DNA of 62,000 nucleotides from Prorocentrum cordatum. Its lineage: Eukaryota > Sar > Dinophyceae > Prorocentrales > Prorocentraceae. The notes below the pieces were generated by a model. It ran no database searches and was not told the DNA's origin. It was given only the letters and a program-made list of their open reading frames with translations. The position numbers and the translations under genes are program-made. Position 1 is the first letter of the stretch; each line of letters begins with the position of its first letter. Shown here one piece after another: positions 1 to 10,307 of this stretch. The stretch spans positions 390,001 through 452,000 of the forward strand of contig CAUYUJ010021048.1 in the NCBI GenBank assembly GCA_963575745.1. The letters are read 5' to 3'.

Positions 1-1780
1 ATGGGTCGTGCGGTCGCACGCGGACCCTGCCACTGGGGCCTTCCGTGGAGCTCCATTTGGGGCCACGAAATGTGTGAAGGAATGGGTGGTGCAGACGCAT
101 GTGGGCCCTCCAACTGGAGCTTGCGGCGTACTGGGATCTGTCTGCGCGGCATGTGGCCCCGCAGGACCACCCTTGTGCTTCTGGAGGGTCTTGACCGTGA
201 TATCGTCGATGGTCGAGAGGCCCCCCGATGGTGGCAACTTGGGCGCAGTCCCGATGACAGTCTGCAGCCAGCCAATCTCCGCGCGGATCAGCTTATACAT
301 GTCCTACTTGCGTTCAGGGGACGGGCTGCGGGCAGGGGGGGTGGACGGGCGCTCCCGAGACGCGAGCTGCTTCTCGATGGCATCGGTTTGTGCCGAGAAA
401 GCACTCTGGAGCGCTGTCGCGATGTACTGGCCCTGCTTCCTGAGGTCCATCTACTTCTGACGGTGCCTGGGGTCATGTCGCCACGCTACAAGCTCCTTTT
501 CATGGGCTGCCAAGCTCTTCTTCGTCTCGTCGATCTCGCTGGGGGGCGCGTCGCTGCAGCGGCTCCTCGGGGTGCGATCACCTGATCGATCGCGGCGCCT
601 GCGGCTGCTGGAGTCCCGTTCCCGTGATCGGTCGCGGTGAGGCGTGCGATCCCACCGGCTGTCCTTCCTGCCCCTGGAGTCCGAGCGGTGTCGGCGGTCC
701 TTGTCTCGGTCGCGATCTCGATCGCGGTCACGGTCGTTCCTATGATGCTTGTCACGGCCGTACTTGTCGTACTTGTCGTAGCCGCGGCCGCAGCTTCAGG
801 CGAGGCGCTGTCCAGTCCTTGTGGCCCCCGCGGCCTACCATGGCTGCTAACTGGAGGTCGCGCGATGACTTGCGCCAGACACGTAAGACAGCTCGAACCC
901 TTCGACCAGATGCACTCCATTGGGTCGCATAGGCAGCGGCGATCATGAGGCTCATGGACGAACTCCACGACGAGCTCGAGGACCCAGGCTGCGGTTGCAC
1001 CAGTCGTCAACGGAAGGAGCTGGGCCCTCGCATATACGGCTGGGAACAATGATGTCAACATGCTGAATTTTCGAAGTGACCACCTAGATGATATTGGCCT
1101 TGGACCGCGACTCGCCGCGGCCGTGCAACCACTGCCTGTTGGAGTTCTCGGGGGACACGAAGACAAGGTCATTGGACACATGGAGCTCTAAATCGACCCA
1201 GATGCAGGGGCCCTCAGGGCCTTCCAAGGGCGATGCTGGGCTCAATCTGATAGGGGGCCCCTTCATCTCATGCGCGATAGCTCCTGGGGGCACCAGGGAA
1301 ATCCATGGGAACGCCAATTGGGCCCGATGCGAATCTTCCACCGACGCTCTGAACCAGCCAGGGGGCGTCGTTCCTGGTCCTGGCTTCGTCTGGGGGCTTG
1401 GGACTGCTTCGCCAGGGTAGAGTCTGCCCCGCGATCTTCGCAATCTCCCTCGCTACTTCAAACCCAGCTTTCCGCGCCGCACTGAACTCGCGCTGCTCGA
1501 ATGCCTGGCGCGCATCTGCAACGACGATGGGGGCGCGGCGCGTGCTCTCTCCTCACCCAGCACAATGCGGTTGAACAGTAGGAGGGAGGGAGGCGCGGAG
1601 GGCCCACAATCTCCCTCGCTACCTCAGGCCACGATTTGCACGCCGCACTGGGATCGCACTGCTCGAATGCCTGGCCCGCATCTGCAATGTCGATGGACGC
1701 GCGGCGCATGCTCTCTCCTCGCCCGGCACAATGCGGTTGAACGGTGGGGGGGGGAGGCGCGGAGGGCTCGCGCTTCCGAC
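1..1780 (-). pseudogene. Decayed unidentified gene with RS/RD-rich C-terminal part
   Basis: Minus-strand sequence that reads like protein but is split between frames. From about 800 to 1 one frame is open apart from two TAG codons (451-453 and near 314). It encodes alternating Arg-Asp and Arg-Ser residues (about 720-780 downward), then SEIDETKKSLAAHEKELVAW, then MDLRKQGQYIATALQSAF and MYKLIRAEIGWLQ. Upstream, 1084-1443 encodes GPCIWVDLELHVSNDLVFVS in the same frame. Another frame at 1300-1500 reads FEVAREIAKIAGQTLPWRSS. The RD/RS part resembles arginine-rich tails of splicing factors or basic retroelement ORF1 proteins, but no family is recognised. It continues past the window edge. Introns could explain the frame changes, but the in-frame stops favour a pseudogene. 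Confidence 0.45.
1441..1772. repeat. Two-copy tandem duplication, 166-bp unit
   Basis: Two diverged copies with a 166-bp period: CAATCTCCCTCGCTAC begins at 1441 and 1607, and CACAATGCGGTTGAAC at 1561 and 1727. On the minus strand both copies encode related peptides (ADARQAFEQREFSAARKAG and ADAGQAFEQCDPSAACKS), so a coding segment was duplicated. The unit is not a multiple of three, so the duplication itself breaks the frame. Confidence 0.8.
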
Positions 1781-2950
1781 GTCGCGTCGCTCAAGTTGAA
1801 CGCCTCTGAACCGAGGCCCGATCGCTGAAACGCGTCGCGCGAAGCCCGACCGATCATCTGAAAGCCCCGGGAGCCAGGGGCATCTGAGTAATTTATCGCC
1901 CGTCTCGTGCAGCTCAGGCTCGGTTTCCGACAGATCTCCTGCCCTGCCGGGGAGAAACATTTTCCTCTGAGCGTCGGGAAAACGCATGGCGGCCTCGTCG
2001 CCGCCATGATCGGCGGCGCGCGCCGCGCGGAGCGGGGCCGCGGCGCGGGGGCGGCGACGGCGCGGCCCCGCGCCCGCGCCGCGGCGTCGCGCGGCGAGAT
2101 GCCAAATCTGAGCTTCTAGTCTGGATCCGTCAGCGCGAGCTGGTGCAGGAGCCCCATCATATCATCGCCGTCGCGCGCCGGCGCCTTGTCGCGCCCCTTG
2201 TCTTCCGAAATGGTCGCGCGCTCATCGCGGTCCTCCAGGGCGCCCCGCGCGACGCCCTCGAGCTGGCCGCGCTCTGGCGGCGGGCCAGGTGGGGCGATCC
2301 GCTCCTGAGACACCAACTGGCGTCAGCGTTCTATAGACCGCGTCGAATGACTGGCTGAGGGAGGCGGGCCCGCTGGGCCCATTCACATACTGCCGCCTTC
2401 GCCTCGCCCAGGGCTCGCCGGGGCCGGGGCCGCTCGGGGGGCCGCCGCGGGCCTGCTGGGCGGGCAAGACGCCGCGGTGGTGACAGGGATGCGTCCGGTA
2501 GCTGCGATAGAGCCGTAGTCTCGTACGTCGCACAGAACCTGCAAGCTGATGCGCAGCCCTTCCCACATCTCTGCTTCTGGTGTGGGGCTCTGGACGGCCT
2601 GGCGTAGATCGAGCACGTCGGTGCATGCCGCACAGCATGTCCCATGTACTTCAACGAGACTGATGATGCCCGCTACCGATGTCGCCTCTCCTACAAATCA
2701 GCTGGTAGTCAGGCGGCGGCGGTCGAGCTCGCGGCAGCTGAAGGCGTCGCAGGCGCAGGTCCACACGATGCAATGCCGCGCGCTAGCGGTGGAACGACCT
2801 GAGGAACTTACACGCGAGCGATAACGCATGGCACAGGCGCGTTGCCACCTCGCGCCTGGTCTGGCATCGGAGCACGGGAAAATCACTCCGTTCTGCTGCG
2901 AGGAATGCAAGTAACAACCCCGCCTGATCTGGCTGGAACAACCATGGCGG
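1781..2950. other. No recognisable gene; extreme CG-rich block at 2011-2105
   Basis: No protein-like frame stands out here. A block at 2011-2105 consists almost only of C and G with many CGCG steps. Short minus-strand frames around 2330-2650 have no recognisable motif. Confidence 0.6.
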
Positions 2951-2959
2951 TCCAACTTC

Positions 2960-4410
2960 TCATGTCTTGAAATAGCGTTCGGCCTGCTGGATGCGGTAGA
3001 AGGTCGCGCAATGGGCCGACTCGGAGAGCGCCCCAGTGCACATGGTGTCGAAGGTTGGCGCAGTGGATACCTGCGCGACCTCGCGGTGCACGTCGGGGTA
3101 GGTGGGCGCCCATGCAGGCGCCGTCGTTGACCTTGGTCCCCTTCGCCGCGAAGGGGGGCGCCTGCGCATTTGTCGTCGTGGTCGCTGCATGGCATGTAGT
3201 GTGCCCGTCCCGCGCTTTCTGCTCGTTGCTTCTGACTCCAGAGAACCTGCGACGTTACAAGATGGCGCGTGCCTTCAGAGGGCCAGCGTTTCGAAATGAA
3301 AACTGGCCTTCTCAGTCCTGAAAAACGCGACTGGAAGAACATATAACGATCCAGCACTTTTGCGAAGCAACCGATATCGAGGGCGTCGCCCTGGCCCTTG
3401 GCGCGAGTGAGGTATCGCTCGAACGCGTTCAGAAATTATCCCACATGTTCCTGGCAACCGTCCATCAAGTATTACTGCTTTCCCACTATACAGTCCTGGG
3501 TGACTGCCAACTGCATAGACCACTGCTTGAATGGGGCCGTGAGGCGGGACAAGGAAACAATCTATCAAACACATGATGAGGGGGTCTTCCCACGTCTGGA
3601 GTGCTGCCTGGCACTCTGGAGCGATGATATTCATGAGCTCCCTTGTCCATATATGCGCGTGCTTCTGCTGGAGAGCACGGCGCATGCGCAGGAGCCAATG
3701 TGATCGATCCCTACAAATATACGGCGCGAAAAAAGCCTATTGTGAGTGGGAAGGCTTCCTGTGATAAACTCAACTACGAAAACCATCATGCTGGTCAGTC
3801 TTGCCACCGCGTGTCGATGGTGGCGCTGCACTCACATCCACAAACAGATTCGGCTGGCTGCCTCCCACTGCGAGAGCTGGCTCACCTCCGAAATCGTGGC
3901 CTCTGTAAAGACGTGCACCGGATTATGGTCCTGGGGGCGGCGAACCGCGAGAGGCCAGCTGATCATTGGCCTTTCCACCGCTTCTTCCTCTTCTACGAGA
4001 CCCAGGACCAGCGACTGCTGGGCGTAGAACTGGAGCTCAGACTGGGGACCTGTGCCATGATGCCGCCATGGTCTGCTAGTAGCGAACGTCCTCCTCGATC
4101 ATCGCTCGAATGTAGCGGAGGTGGAGCTGGTTGCTCCACGAGTGGAAGTAGTCGTTGTGGCTCTGGAGTGTCTGCGTGAAGCGCACGACCCACCGCGGGC
4201 TCGGACCGAGGCGGAAGACGATGCGGGAGCGGACGTCCAGGTTCGTGAACAGGTCATCGATTTTCTCACGACCCGTGCGGGGTCGCACAGGGATGGTGTA
4301 CTAGGTGTATGTAGGCTGGCTGAGAAGAAATGCTGCTGCACCGTCGCTTCAATATGGAGGAACACCTGCTGTGTCGAGAAGTCACCTGGTCCTTGACCTC
4401 CCGTCGCCAC
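2960..4410 (-). pseudogene. Frame-broken gene remnant with GIY-YIG-like C-terminal part
   Basis: Coding sense jumps between frames on the minus strand. 4410-4290 gives DFSTQQVFLHIEATVQQHFF. 4288-4076 gives IDDLFTNLDVRSRIVFRLG and HNDYFHSWSNQLHLRYIRAM. 4075-3833 in another frame gives ELQFYAQQSLVLGLVEEEE and VHVFTEATISEVSQLSQWEA. A TGA follows, then 3831-3631. 3685-3275 gives AVVYAVGSHPGLYSGKAV, then ERVRAIPHS, RYRLLRKSAGSLYVLPVAF and SFHFETLAL. In this last block Y...GLYSGKA, a downstream R...H and a later E match the order of GIY-YIG nuclease motifs. The GIY-YIG assignment is inferred from motif order only. The segments fit one ancestral protein with several indels; introns are an alternative for some junctions. 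Confidence 0.4.
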
Positions 4411-4785
4411 CAGAAGGGGCCGAGTCAGGGCAAGATGTGGGAGAATTATTGTTTCCGAAATATTTCTGTATCCAAAGTCCCGTGATCACATTGGAACGCC
4501 TTCTCTCTGAAGGAAACGGCTTCGGCTAGCCCTGTGAGCGCCGTCAAGGGGTCAGCCGGTCTCGCAAGTGCTCGAAGAGAGGAGGAAAGGATGGACACGT
4601 GTTAGAATGATCGAAGGCGGGTGAGAAAGAGAGAGAGAGAGAGAGAGAACGAGAGAGAGAGAGAGAGAAAAACAAACAAAGGCATAGACAGAGAAAGATA
4701 AAGACCCGGGTGGGGTCAAAACACTCGTTCCCGACTCCGCCTGGGTGGGTTCAGAACTCTCGCTCATGACCCCATTTGAGTGGGG
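4411..4785. repeat. GA microsatellite and a 34-bp triplicated motif
   Basis: 4627-4670 is a nearly pure GA run with a few interruptions. It is followed at about 4709, 4742 and 4777 by three copies of a G(A/G)GTGGGGTCA-like motif about 34 bp apart, each followed by aAC and CTCG-type sequence. Confidence 0.7.
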
Positions 4786-5394
4786 TCAGAACGCTGCTCG
4801 TGTCAGGTTCCTCGATGTCGTTGTCAAGCTCGCCGACAGCACGTGCGCCAGCTCAGGCTGCAAAATGCGGTCGGTCACCGCGTCAACCTTGCAGTCGACA
4901 TGGAGAAGGACGCTTGGGAAAAAGGTGCAGACCCCGCGCCACCTAAGCGAATCATCATGTACCAAGATCCGCAGGAGTGGCTCTAAGGCGCGAGAGCTGG
5001 AAGGGCACCCAGTGGCCACACTCGGACGGACGCCTTCGCATACCCAGATAAGATACAGCCGAATAGTTGATCGAACAAGTTTTCGTATGTTTTCATTTAA
5101 GAGCTCTGGGCCAGCTTCCCAGAAGTTTCTCAAAGAACACCTGGCCAACTTATGTTGTTGACGCTGGAGCAGTGAAGCGCGAACGTGCTCAAGAAACAGG
5201 GCCAGGCTTCGAGCAAGTCGGTTGAGACACATTGGCCCAGATTCTCGGGAGGAGGCTTCCTGATCACATGCTCGAGCGTAGTCAAAGAAGTCTACCGCGC
5301 TGGAGATGAAGATTCCGCGCGCGTGCTTGGATGCGAAGCGCAAGGAGATGCACGGATGCCGCAATTCCGTGCTGGCTGCCTGAGGCCTTCGCAC
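4786..5394 (-). CDS. Hypothetical 202-codon reading frame
   Basis: Open minus-strand frame with balanced, protein-like composition, for example AVDFFDYARACDQEASSRES, CLNRLARSLALFLEHVRASL and LNENIRKLVRSTIRLYLIWV, with amphipathic helical periodicity. No domain is recognised. It lies upstream of the GIY-YIG-like remnant and may be its 5' continuation, because its frame matches one of the frames used there. The true start is not clear. A real exon or decayed gene fits better than a shadow, because the opposite-strand frame over the same bases is less hydrophobic and shorter. Confidence 0.35.
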   Translation of the reverse strand: MRRPQAASTELRHPCISLRFASKHARGIFISSAVDFFDYARACDQEASSRESGPMCLNRLARSLALFLEHVRASLLQRQQHKLARCSLRNFWEAGPELLNENIRKLVRSTIRLYLIWVCEGVRPSVATGCPSSSRALEPLLRILVHDDSLRWRGVCTFFPSVLLHVDCKVDAVTDRILQPELAHVLSASLTTTSRNLTRAAF

Positions 5395-5529
5395 GCTGCG
5401 CCTCCCACGGCCTGCCGCGAACGACTGCGGCCGGGCACCTCTGGGCAGCGCGCTGCGGCGGTGGCCCCTGCGACACGCTGCGCCTGGCGAGCGGATCGCG
5501 CGTCGCTCCGCGCCTGACTACCTGCCAGA

Positions 5530-5670
5530 CCACCCCGAACCCAACCCGAAGACCCGAATTTCGGGTTGGGGGGGGGGGTATGGGCTCCATACGTGGTTTT
5601 TCATGTTCCCCGACCCCCCCCCCCCTGGAAATGGAGGGGAAATTGAAGCCTTCGGGTTGGGTTGGGGTGG
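5530..5670. repeat. Inverted repeat with 21-22 bp arms
   Basis: The left arm (5530-5551, CCACCCCGAACCCAACCCGAAG) and the reverse complement of the right arm (5650-5670) differ by about one base. The ~98-bp interior has a C/G-rich core and a CCCGAATTTCGGG palindrome at 5552-5566. Confidence 0.7.
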
Positions 5671-5689
5671 TTTGGTGGGTGGTGGGCCG

Positions 5690-5760
5690 CGGGGCAGGAG
5701 GCTCGGAAAGGCTCGGGACGTGGGCGCCTAGAGACTGGGAAGTGGACAGCGTGTCTAAAG
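5690..5760. repeat. Dispersed repeat, copy 1 (related to 57294-57354)
   Basis: About 60 bp ending AAGTGGACAGCGTGTC align with 57294-57354, which ends AAGTGGATAGCGTGTC. Both start with AGGCTCGGAAA. On the minus strand the copies encode DTLSTSQSLGAHVPSLSEP and DTLSTSRSPGVHVPNVSEP. A dispersed-element fragment is the simplest reading. Confidence 0.6.
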
Positions 5761-5955
5761 CAGCCCAAACTGGCATACAGTCGGAATCGACTGGACAGGA
5801 CACGCGAGAGAACACAAGACCCTTCCGAGGGCCACATTGCCACAGGAACGCAGGAAGCATGGGTCGCGAGACGCAGGACACAAGGGTACCCTTGATCTGG
5901 CAAGGTCGACCTACTAATCCGAGCCACCTGTAAACACAAACATGCATAAACTTTT

Positions 5956-6083
5956 GGAGGTCCGCGCGGATTTCTTGGACCGCCGCTGGACCCCCTACCT
6001 GGCGCGCGGGGCGCGCCAGGAGCCGCACCGGATGCGCCGCTGGGAGGCCCCAGCGCCGATCGGAAAAATCCGCGCGGACCTCC
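5956..6083. repeat. Nested hairpin, perfect 18-bp outer arms
   Basis: GGAGGTCCGCGCGGATTT at 5956-5973 is exactly complementary to 6066-6083. Inside it, near 5999-6019, lies a second hairpin of 9-bp arms (CTGGCGCGC, loop GGG). This is compatible with a small foldback or MITE-like element. Confidence 0.75.
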
Positions 6084-6239
6084 AGAAATTGTGATTCTTT
6101 CCCCAAAAAGCTTGCTGAACGGGGTGCTGTTGTGGTCGAAACCAACTCCGGTCAAGGGAAAGGGGAGCGGAAACATCCTCAAAACATGTAATGGTCTGGA
6201 CCGCTTCGCCAGAGACATGCTCTAAAATCTGGGCTCCGG

Positions 6240-8215
6240 GACGCCGCCTCGCGCTCTTGAGCTCCGAGACGCTGCGAGCGAGGCTGTCCGGCGCGCTTCG
6301 CCTGAGACATCCTCTCATTTATAAGCTCCCAGCTGCCGCGCGTGAGGTGGCCAGGCGCGTTTCGCTTCAGACATCCTCGCAACTCTGAGCTCCGAGCTGC
6401 CGCGTGAGAGGTGGTCTGGCGTCTTTCGCTTGAAGCATCCTCGCGCCCCTCAGCTCTGAGATGCTGCGCGAGAGGTGGTCCAGCTCGTTTCGCCTGAGAC
6501 ATGCTTGCAACTCTGAACTCTGAGAACATGTGCGCAAGGGTGTATGGCCCGTTTCGCTCGAAAGATCCTCGCATTTCGGGGCTCCGAGATGCTGCGGGCG
6601 AGGTGGTCTGGCCCGTTTCGCCTGCGACATTCTCGAAACTCTGGGTTCCGAGAGCGAGGAGAAAGGAGGGATCATACCCACGCGAACCATATAATTATAC
6701 AACTGTTGTCGAATTGTGCTCTGGGAGGGGCTGGGTGCCGCCTGAGATGAGACATCCTCGGAATCCTAAGCTCCCAGATGTCGCGCGCGAGGTGGTCTAG
6801 CTGGTTTCGCCTGAAGTATACTCGATAATGGGACTCCGAGACGTTGTGCGCGAGGTGGTGCAGCCGGTTTCGCCTGAGACAGTTTCGCAATTCTGGGCAC
6901 CTTGACGATGTGCGCGAGGTGGTCCAGCTCATTTCGCCTGAGACATCCTTGCAACTCTGGGCTCTCAGAAAGTGTACGGCGAGGTGGTCTGGCGCGTCTC
7001 GCTTGAGACATCCTCGCAACTCTGGGCTCCGAGATGGAGGACCGACGAGCGAGGAGGGGTCAGACGCAAACGAACCGTCTGATTACACTTCTGTTGTCGA
7101 ATTATGCTCTGGGAGAGGTCGTGGTGACCCTGGCCCGACGGAGGTAGCTGGCGCCGAGGCGCGAGCAGGATTCCTAAATAGATTACAGGGGCTGGTCAGG
7201 GGGGAGCCATGCTGGAGCAAATCGTGGAGATGTCTCGAGCGAGAGGGCGGCGAACAGGGAAGAGGCAGGATAGGTGAGGACAAAAGGAAGAAGAAAGATC
7301 TCCGAGATGCTGCGCTAGAGGTGTTCCAGCTCCTTTTGCCTGCGACATCCTTGCAACTCTGAGCCCTGGGAATATGGCCCGTTTCGCTTGAAACATCCTC
7401 GCACTTCGGGACTCCGAGATGCTGCGGGCGAAGTGGCCTGATTCGTTTCGCCTGAGGCATCCTCGAAGCCCTGGGCTCCGAGAGGGAGGAGGAGTCAGAC
7501 CCAAACGGATCATATGATTATACGCATGTTGTCGAACTTGTGCTCTAGGAGGGGTCTGGGCGCCGCCTGAAACATCCTCGGAATCCTAAGCTCCCAGATG
7601 TCGCGCGCGAGGTGGTCTGGCCCGTTTCGCCTAAGACATCCTCGCATATCGGGGCTCCGAAATGCTGCGCGCGAGGTGGTGCAGCCCGTTTCGCCTGCGA
7701 CATCCTCGCAACTCAGGGCTCCTTGAAGATGTACGTGGGGTGGTCCAGCTCGTTTCGCCTGAGACATCCTCGCAACTCCGGGCTCTCAGAAACTGTACGT
7801 GAGGTGGTCTGGGGCGTTTCGCGTGAAACATCCTCGCAACTCTGGACTCCGAGATGCCGCGCCAGAGGTGGTCTGGCCCGTTTCGCGTGAAACATTATCG
7901 AAACTCTGGGCTTCGACAGAGAGGAGAGGGGAGCGAGGAGGGCGTAGACGCAACCGAACCATTTGATCCCACTTCTGCTGTCGAAATAGAATGCTATGGG
8001 AGAGGTCGTGGCGACCCTGGCCCGACGGAGGTGGCCGGCGCCGCGGCGCGAACACAGTTCCTTTGTAAATTGCAAGGGCTGACCAGGAGGGAACCATGCT
8101 GGAGCAAATCGTGGAGATGCCCCGGCTAGAGCGCGGCGAGCCGGGAGGAGGCACGATGGGGGAGGAGAAAGGGAGGAGGAACAAGTTGCGAGATGCTGCG
8201 CGAGAGGAACAATGC
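6240..8215. repeat. 64-bp tandem satellite with higher-order structure
   Basis: Successive ACATCCTCG-type motifs fall at 6307, 6371, 6435, 6499, 6563 and 6627, exactly 64 bp apart. The series resumes after inserts at 6752, 6816, 6879, 6943 and 7008. The monomer contains GAGGTGGTCTGGC, GTTTCGCCTGAGACATCCTC and GCTCCGAGATGCTGCGCG. Two longer segments interrupt it and are themselves repeated. An AT-richer piece with TTGTCGAATT recurs about 820 bp apart (before 6752 and 7572). A block containing GACCCTGGCCCGACGGAGG recurs 887 bp apart (7117 and 8004). Because 64 is not a multiple of three, the many short frames here are not genes. Confidence 0.9.
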
Positions 8216-8324
8216 AGGAAGGAAACGGGACCAGGCTCATACGTTAGCTGCTTGAGGGCATCCCTGACGAGGGTGCCTCCTGGAACCGGCATCGGGAGCG
8301 CGAAGGCATCCCTATCATGGCGCA

Positions 8325-8643
8325 GGAAGCGGAGAAGAGGGGCGATGAGGAGGAGCAGCAGCAGGAAAAGCAGGAGGAAGAGGAGGAGGAGCAGGAGGAG
8401 GAGAAGGAGAACATGGTGCTGGTGATGCTGATGAGGAGAAGGATGACGATGATGAGGGGGAGGAGGGTGAGGAGGAGGAGGAGGAGGAACAGGAGGAGGA
8501 GGAGGAGGCGGAGGAGGAAGAGGACGAGGAGGGGAAGGAGGCGGAGGTGGAATGCGAGGACGAGAAGGAGGAGGAGGAGGAGGAGGAGGAGGAGGAGGAG
8601 GAGGAGGGAGGAGGAGGAGGAGGAGGAGGAGGAGGAGGAGGAG
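8325..8643. repeat. GGA/GAG-rich array at the LINE-1 3' end
   Basis: Purine-only run of mostly GGA and GAG triplets on the plus strand. It abuts the 3' end of the minus-strand LINE-1 through four GAGAAT hexamers (8644-8669). Long acidic or basic frames across it reflect the triplet repeat only. Confidence 0.95.
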
Positions 8644-8696
8644 GAGAATGAGAATGAGAATGAGAATGTTTGTTCACTAAGTGAGGAAAATGGAGC

Positions 8697-10307
8697 CTAG
8701 ACCGAGGGAGGGAGACCACGCCTGAGATCAGACCGTCTAGCCTTCTCGGCTCTACTTAGCACTTTGGGCCACTGACCTTGGCGGATCAACTTCAAATAAC
8801 CCTCTCCAGTCGGTGTGGCTCGGGAACATTCTTTGCGGAGGTCACGGTTCTGCTGACTGGCGAAGAACCCACACCTCCCGCAAAACCAAAGACCCAACTT
8901 CGTGCTAAGATTCATGGCATGTGTATCGTGCATCCAGTCTCCAGCCACGTGCAACCTATGTCCGTCAGGGACCGTGTGGAAATCCCCATTCAGATTGAGG
9001 GGCTTGAAACAAGAGCTGCTTTTCCAGACCTCCAGGCGCCCAAAAGAGGCCGAGCCCATACAGCGCTTGCACTTACGGCCACTGTCGTCCAAAACGTGAC
9101 AGGTCGAGAAAAAAGAAACCGCACTCGGGACAGGCACGGGAGCTACAGCAGGAGGAGGGGGAGGAGGAGGAGGAGACACGCCTTCCTTCCTCCTCTCCAA
9201 GTCCTGGAGCTCGCTGGCCATGGAGTCTGCGGCAGCGCGCAGGAGCCTGTGTCTCACCAGGAAGGCCTGTCGCTCAATGTCCAGCACACGATGACGGATT
9301 GCAGGGGCCAGTCGAACTTCAGCCGCCATATCGCCAACAAGTTCATCTATGGTGGAATTGCCCAGCACCTTCCATCGCTCGGCGCGTCCCTCAACGATAT
9401 CACTCCCAGACAAGTGTGAGTTGACGAACTCCACAGAAACATCATTCACATCACGTGTTCTCATCAGAATCTGAATTTGGGCCCACAAATCCGCATCAGC
9501 ACCACGAGGATCTGAGTACTTGCACTCAGCCCAACCCTTGGATACATTCTCACAATCTGTGATATAATGAATGGGGCCTGCGCTGGCCCATATGGCGAGC
9601 CACAAAGATCTCAACTCCCCTCTGGCCACAGACTGCTTCAAGCCTGGCAAACCTCCGACGATGTGAGCGCCCACGACTGGAGGATCATAGCTTGACATCA
9701 CAGCCACACCCATGGCCACTCTGCGCAAACGTGGATCAGCCGTATCAGGGCCTCCACTTGCATCTCCGAAAATAGTTGTAGGACATTCTGTCGTGCCTCG
9801 AGGGAGGCAGCCAGGCTCGACATCGACAATCCCACTATACTGCCACTCATCAACCAGCTGCGGGTCTGGGGTTCGCGTCCAAGGTGCTGGGACCAGGCCT
9901 CTGAGCCAGAAACATGCAGACGCCTCGTGTTGGGATTGGGCAGAGGAATACAACGTGTCACTGGCTTCGTAGATCGGCGAATCCTTGTTGCAACTGCAAG
10001 CCCAAGACCGATGAAACGAAGTCTCCACATCACTCTTGCAACGAAGACGTGTCATGAAATCCTGCAGCTCCGACTCACTCTTGCCACGATGCTCGGGAAG
10101 GGTTCCCTTGCGACTCCGAGGCCATGCGCCACCGACAGCAATGGAGAGTAGAAGACCTGCGAGCCTCGCACCTCCAGCTTGAATAGTGCCCAATTGTTCC
10201 AATAGACGTCTCAGAGACCATGTATCGATACCATCCTGAATGCCTTCTCCGTCAAAGTGCTGAGCCGCCTGTGACCAATTGGGGTGACATAGCAGCTGCA
10301 CGCACAT
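8697..10307 (-). CDS. LINE-1 ORF2 RNase H domain and C-terminal zinc-binding tail
   Basis: The frame is +1 to the RT frame. Joining at the CCCC run gives a natural MSPNWSQAAQHFDGEG transition. RNase H motifs: TIFGDASGGPDTADP (Asp), VARGELRSLWLAIW (Glu), YITDCENVSKGWAE (Asp), VEFVNSHLSGSDI and NSTIDELVGDMAAE (fourth Asp). The acidic set looks complete. A Pro-rich spacer (PPPPPPPP) and a Cys-rich tail follow (FFSTCHVLDDSGRKCKRC, LWFCGRCGFFASQQN), resembling a zinc ribbon; the stop is TAG at 8697-8699. The domain would remove RNA from the cDNA hybrid. Confidence 0.85.
   Translation of the reverse strand: MCVQLLCHPNWSQAAQHFDGEGIQDGIDTWSLRRLLEQLGTIQAGGARLAGLLLSIAVGGAWPRSRKGTLPEHRGKSESELQDFMTRLRCKSDVETSFHRSWACSCNKDSPIYEASDTLYSSAQSQHEASACFWLRGLVPAPWTRTPDPQLVDEWQYSGIVDVEPGCLPRGTTECPTTIFGDASGGPDTADPRLRRVAMGVAVMSSYDPPVVGAHIVGGLPGLKQSVARGELRSLWLAIWASAGPIHYITDCENVSKGWAECKYSDPRGADADLWAQIQILMRTRDVNDVSVEFVNSHLSGSDIVEGRAERWKVLGNSTIDELVGDMAAEVRLAPAIRHRVLDIERQAFLVRHRLLRAAADSMASELQDLERRKEGVSPPPPPPPPAVAPVPVPSAVSFFSTCHVLDDSGRKCKRCMGSASFGRLEVWKSSSCFKPLNLNGDFHTVPDGHRLHVAGDWMHDTHAMNLSTKLGLWFCGRCGFFASQQNRDLRKECSRATPTGEGYLKLIRQGQWPKVLSRAEKARRSDLRRGLPPSV

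Noticed and set aside
5282-6145. 287-codon minus frame
   Set aside because: Runs through an inverted repeat and dispersed repeat with Pro/Arg bias; no domain.
6179-8292. Many 60-175 codon frames with recurring peptides
   Set aside because: They come from the 64-bp satellite; the period is not a multiple of three and peptides recur in different frames.
8317-8719. Long Arg/Glu- or Ser-rich frames over the GGA array
   Set aside because: Triplet repeats stay open in several frames automatically; no coding evidence.
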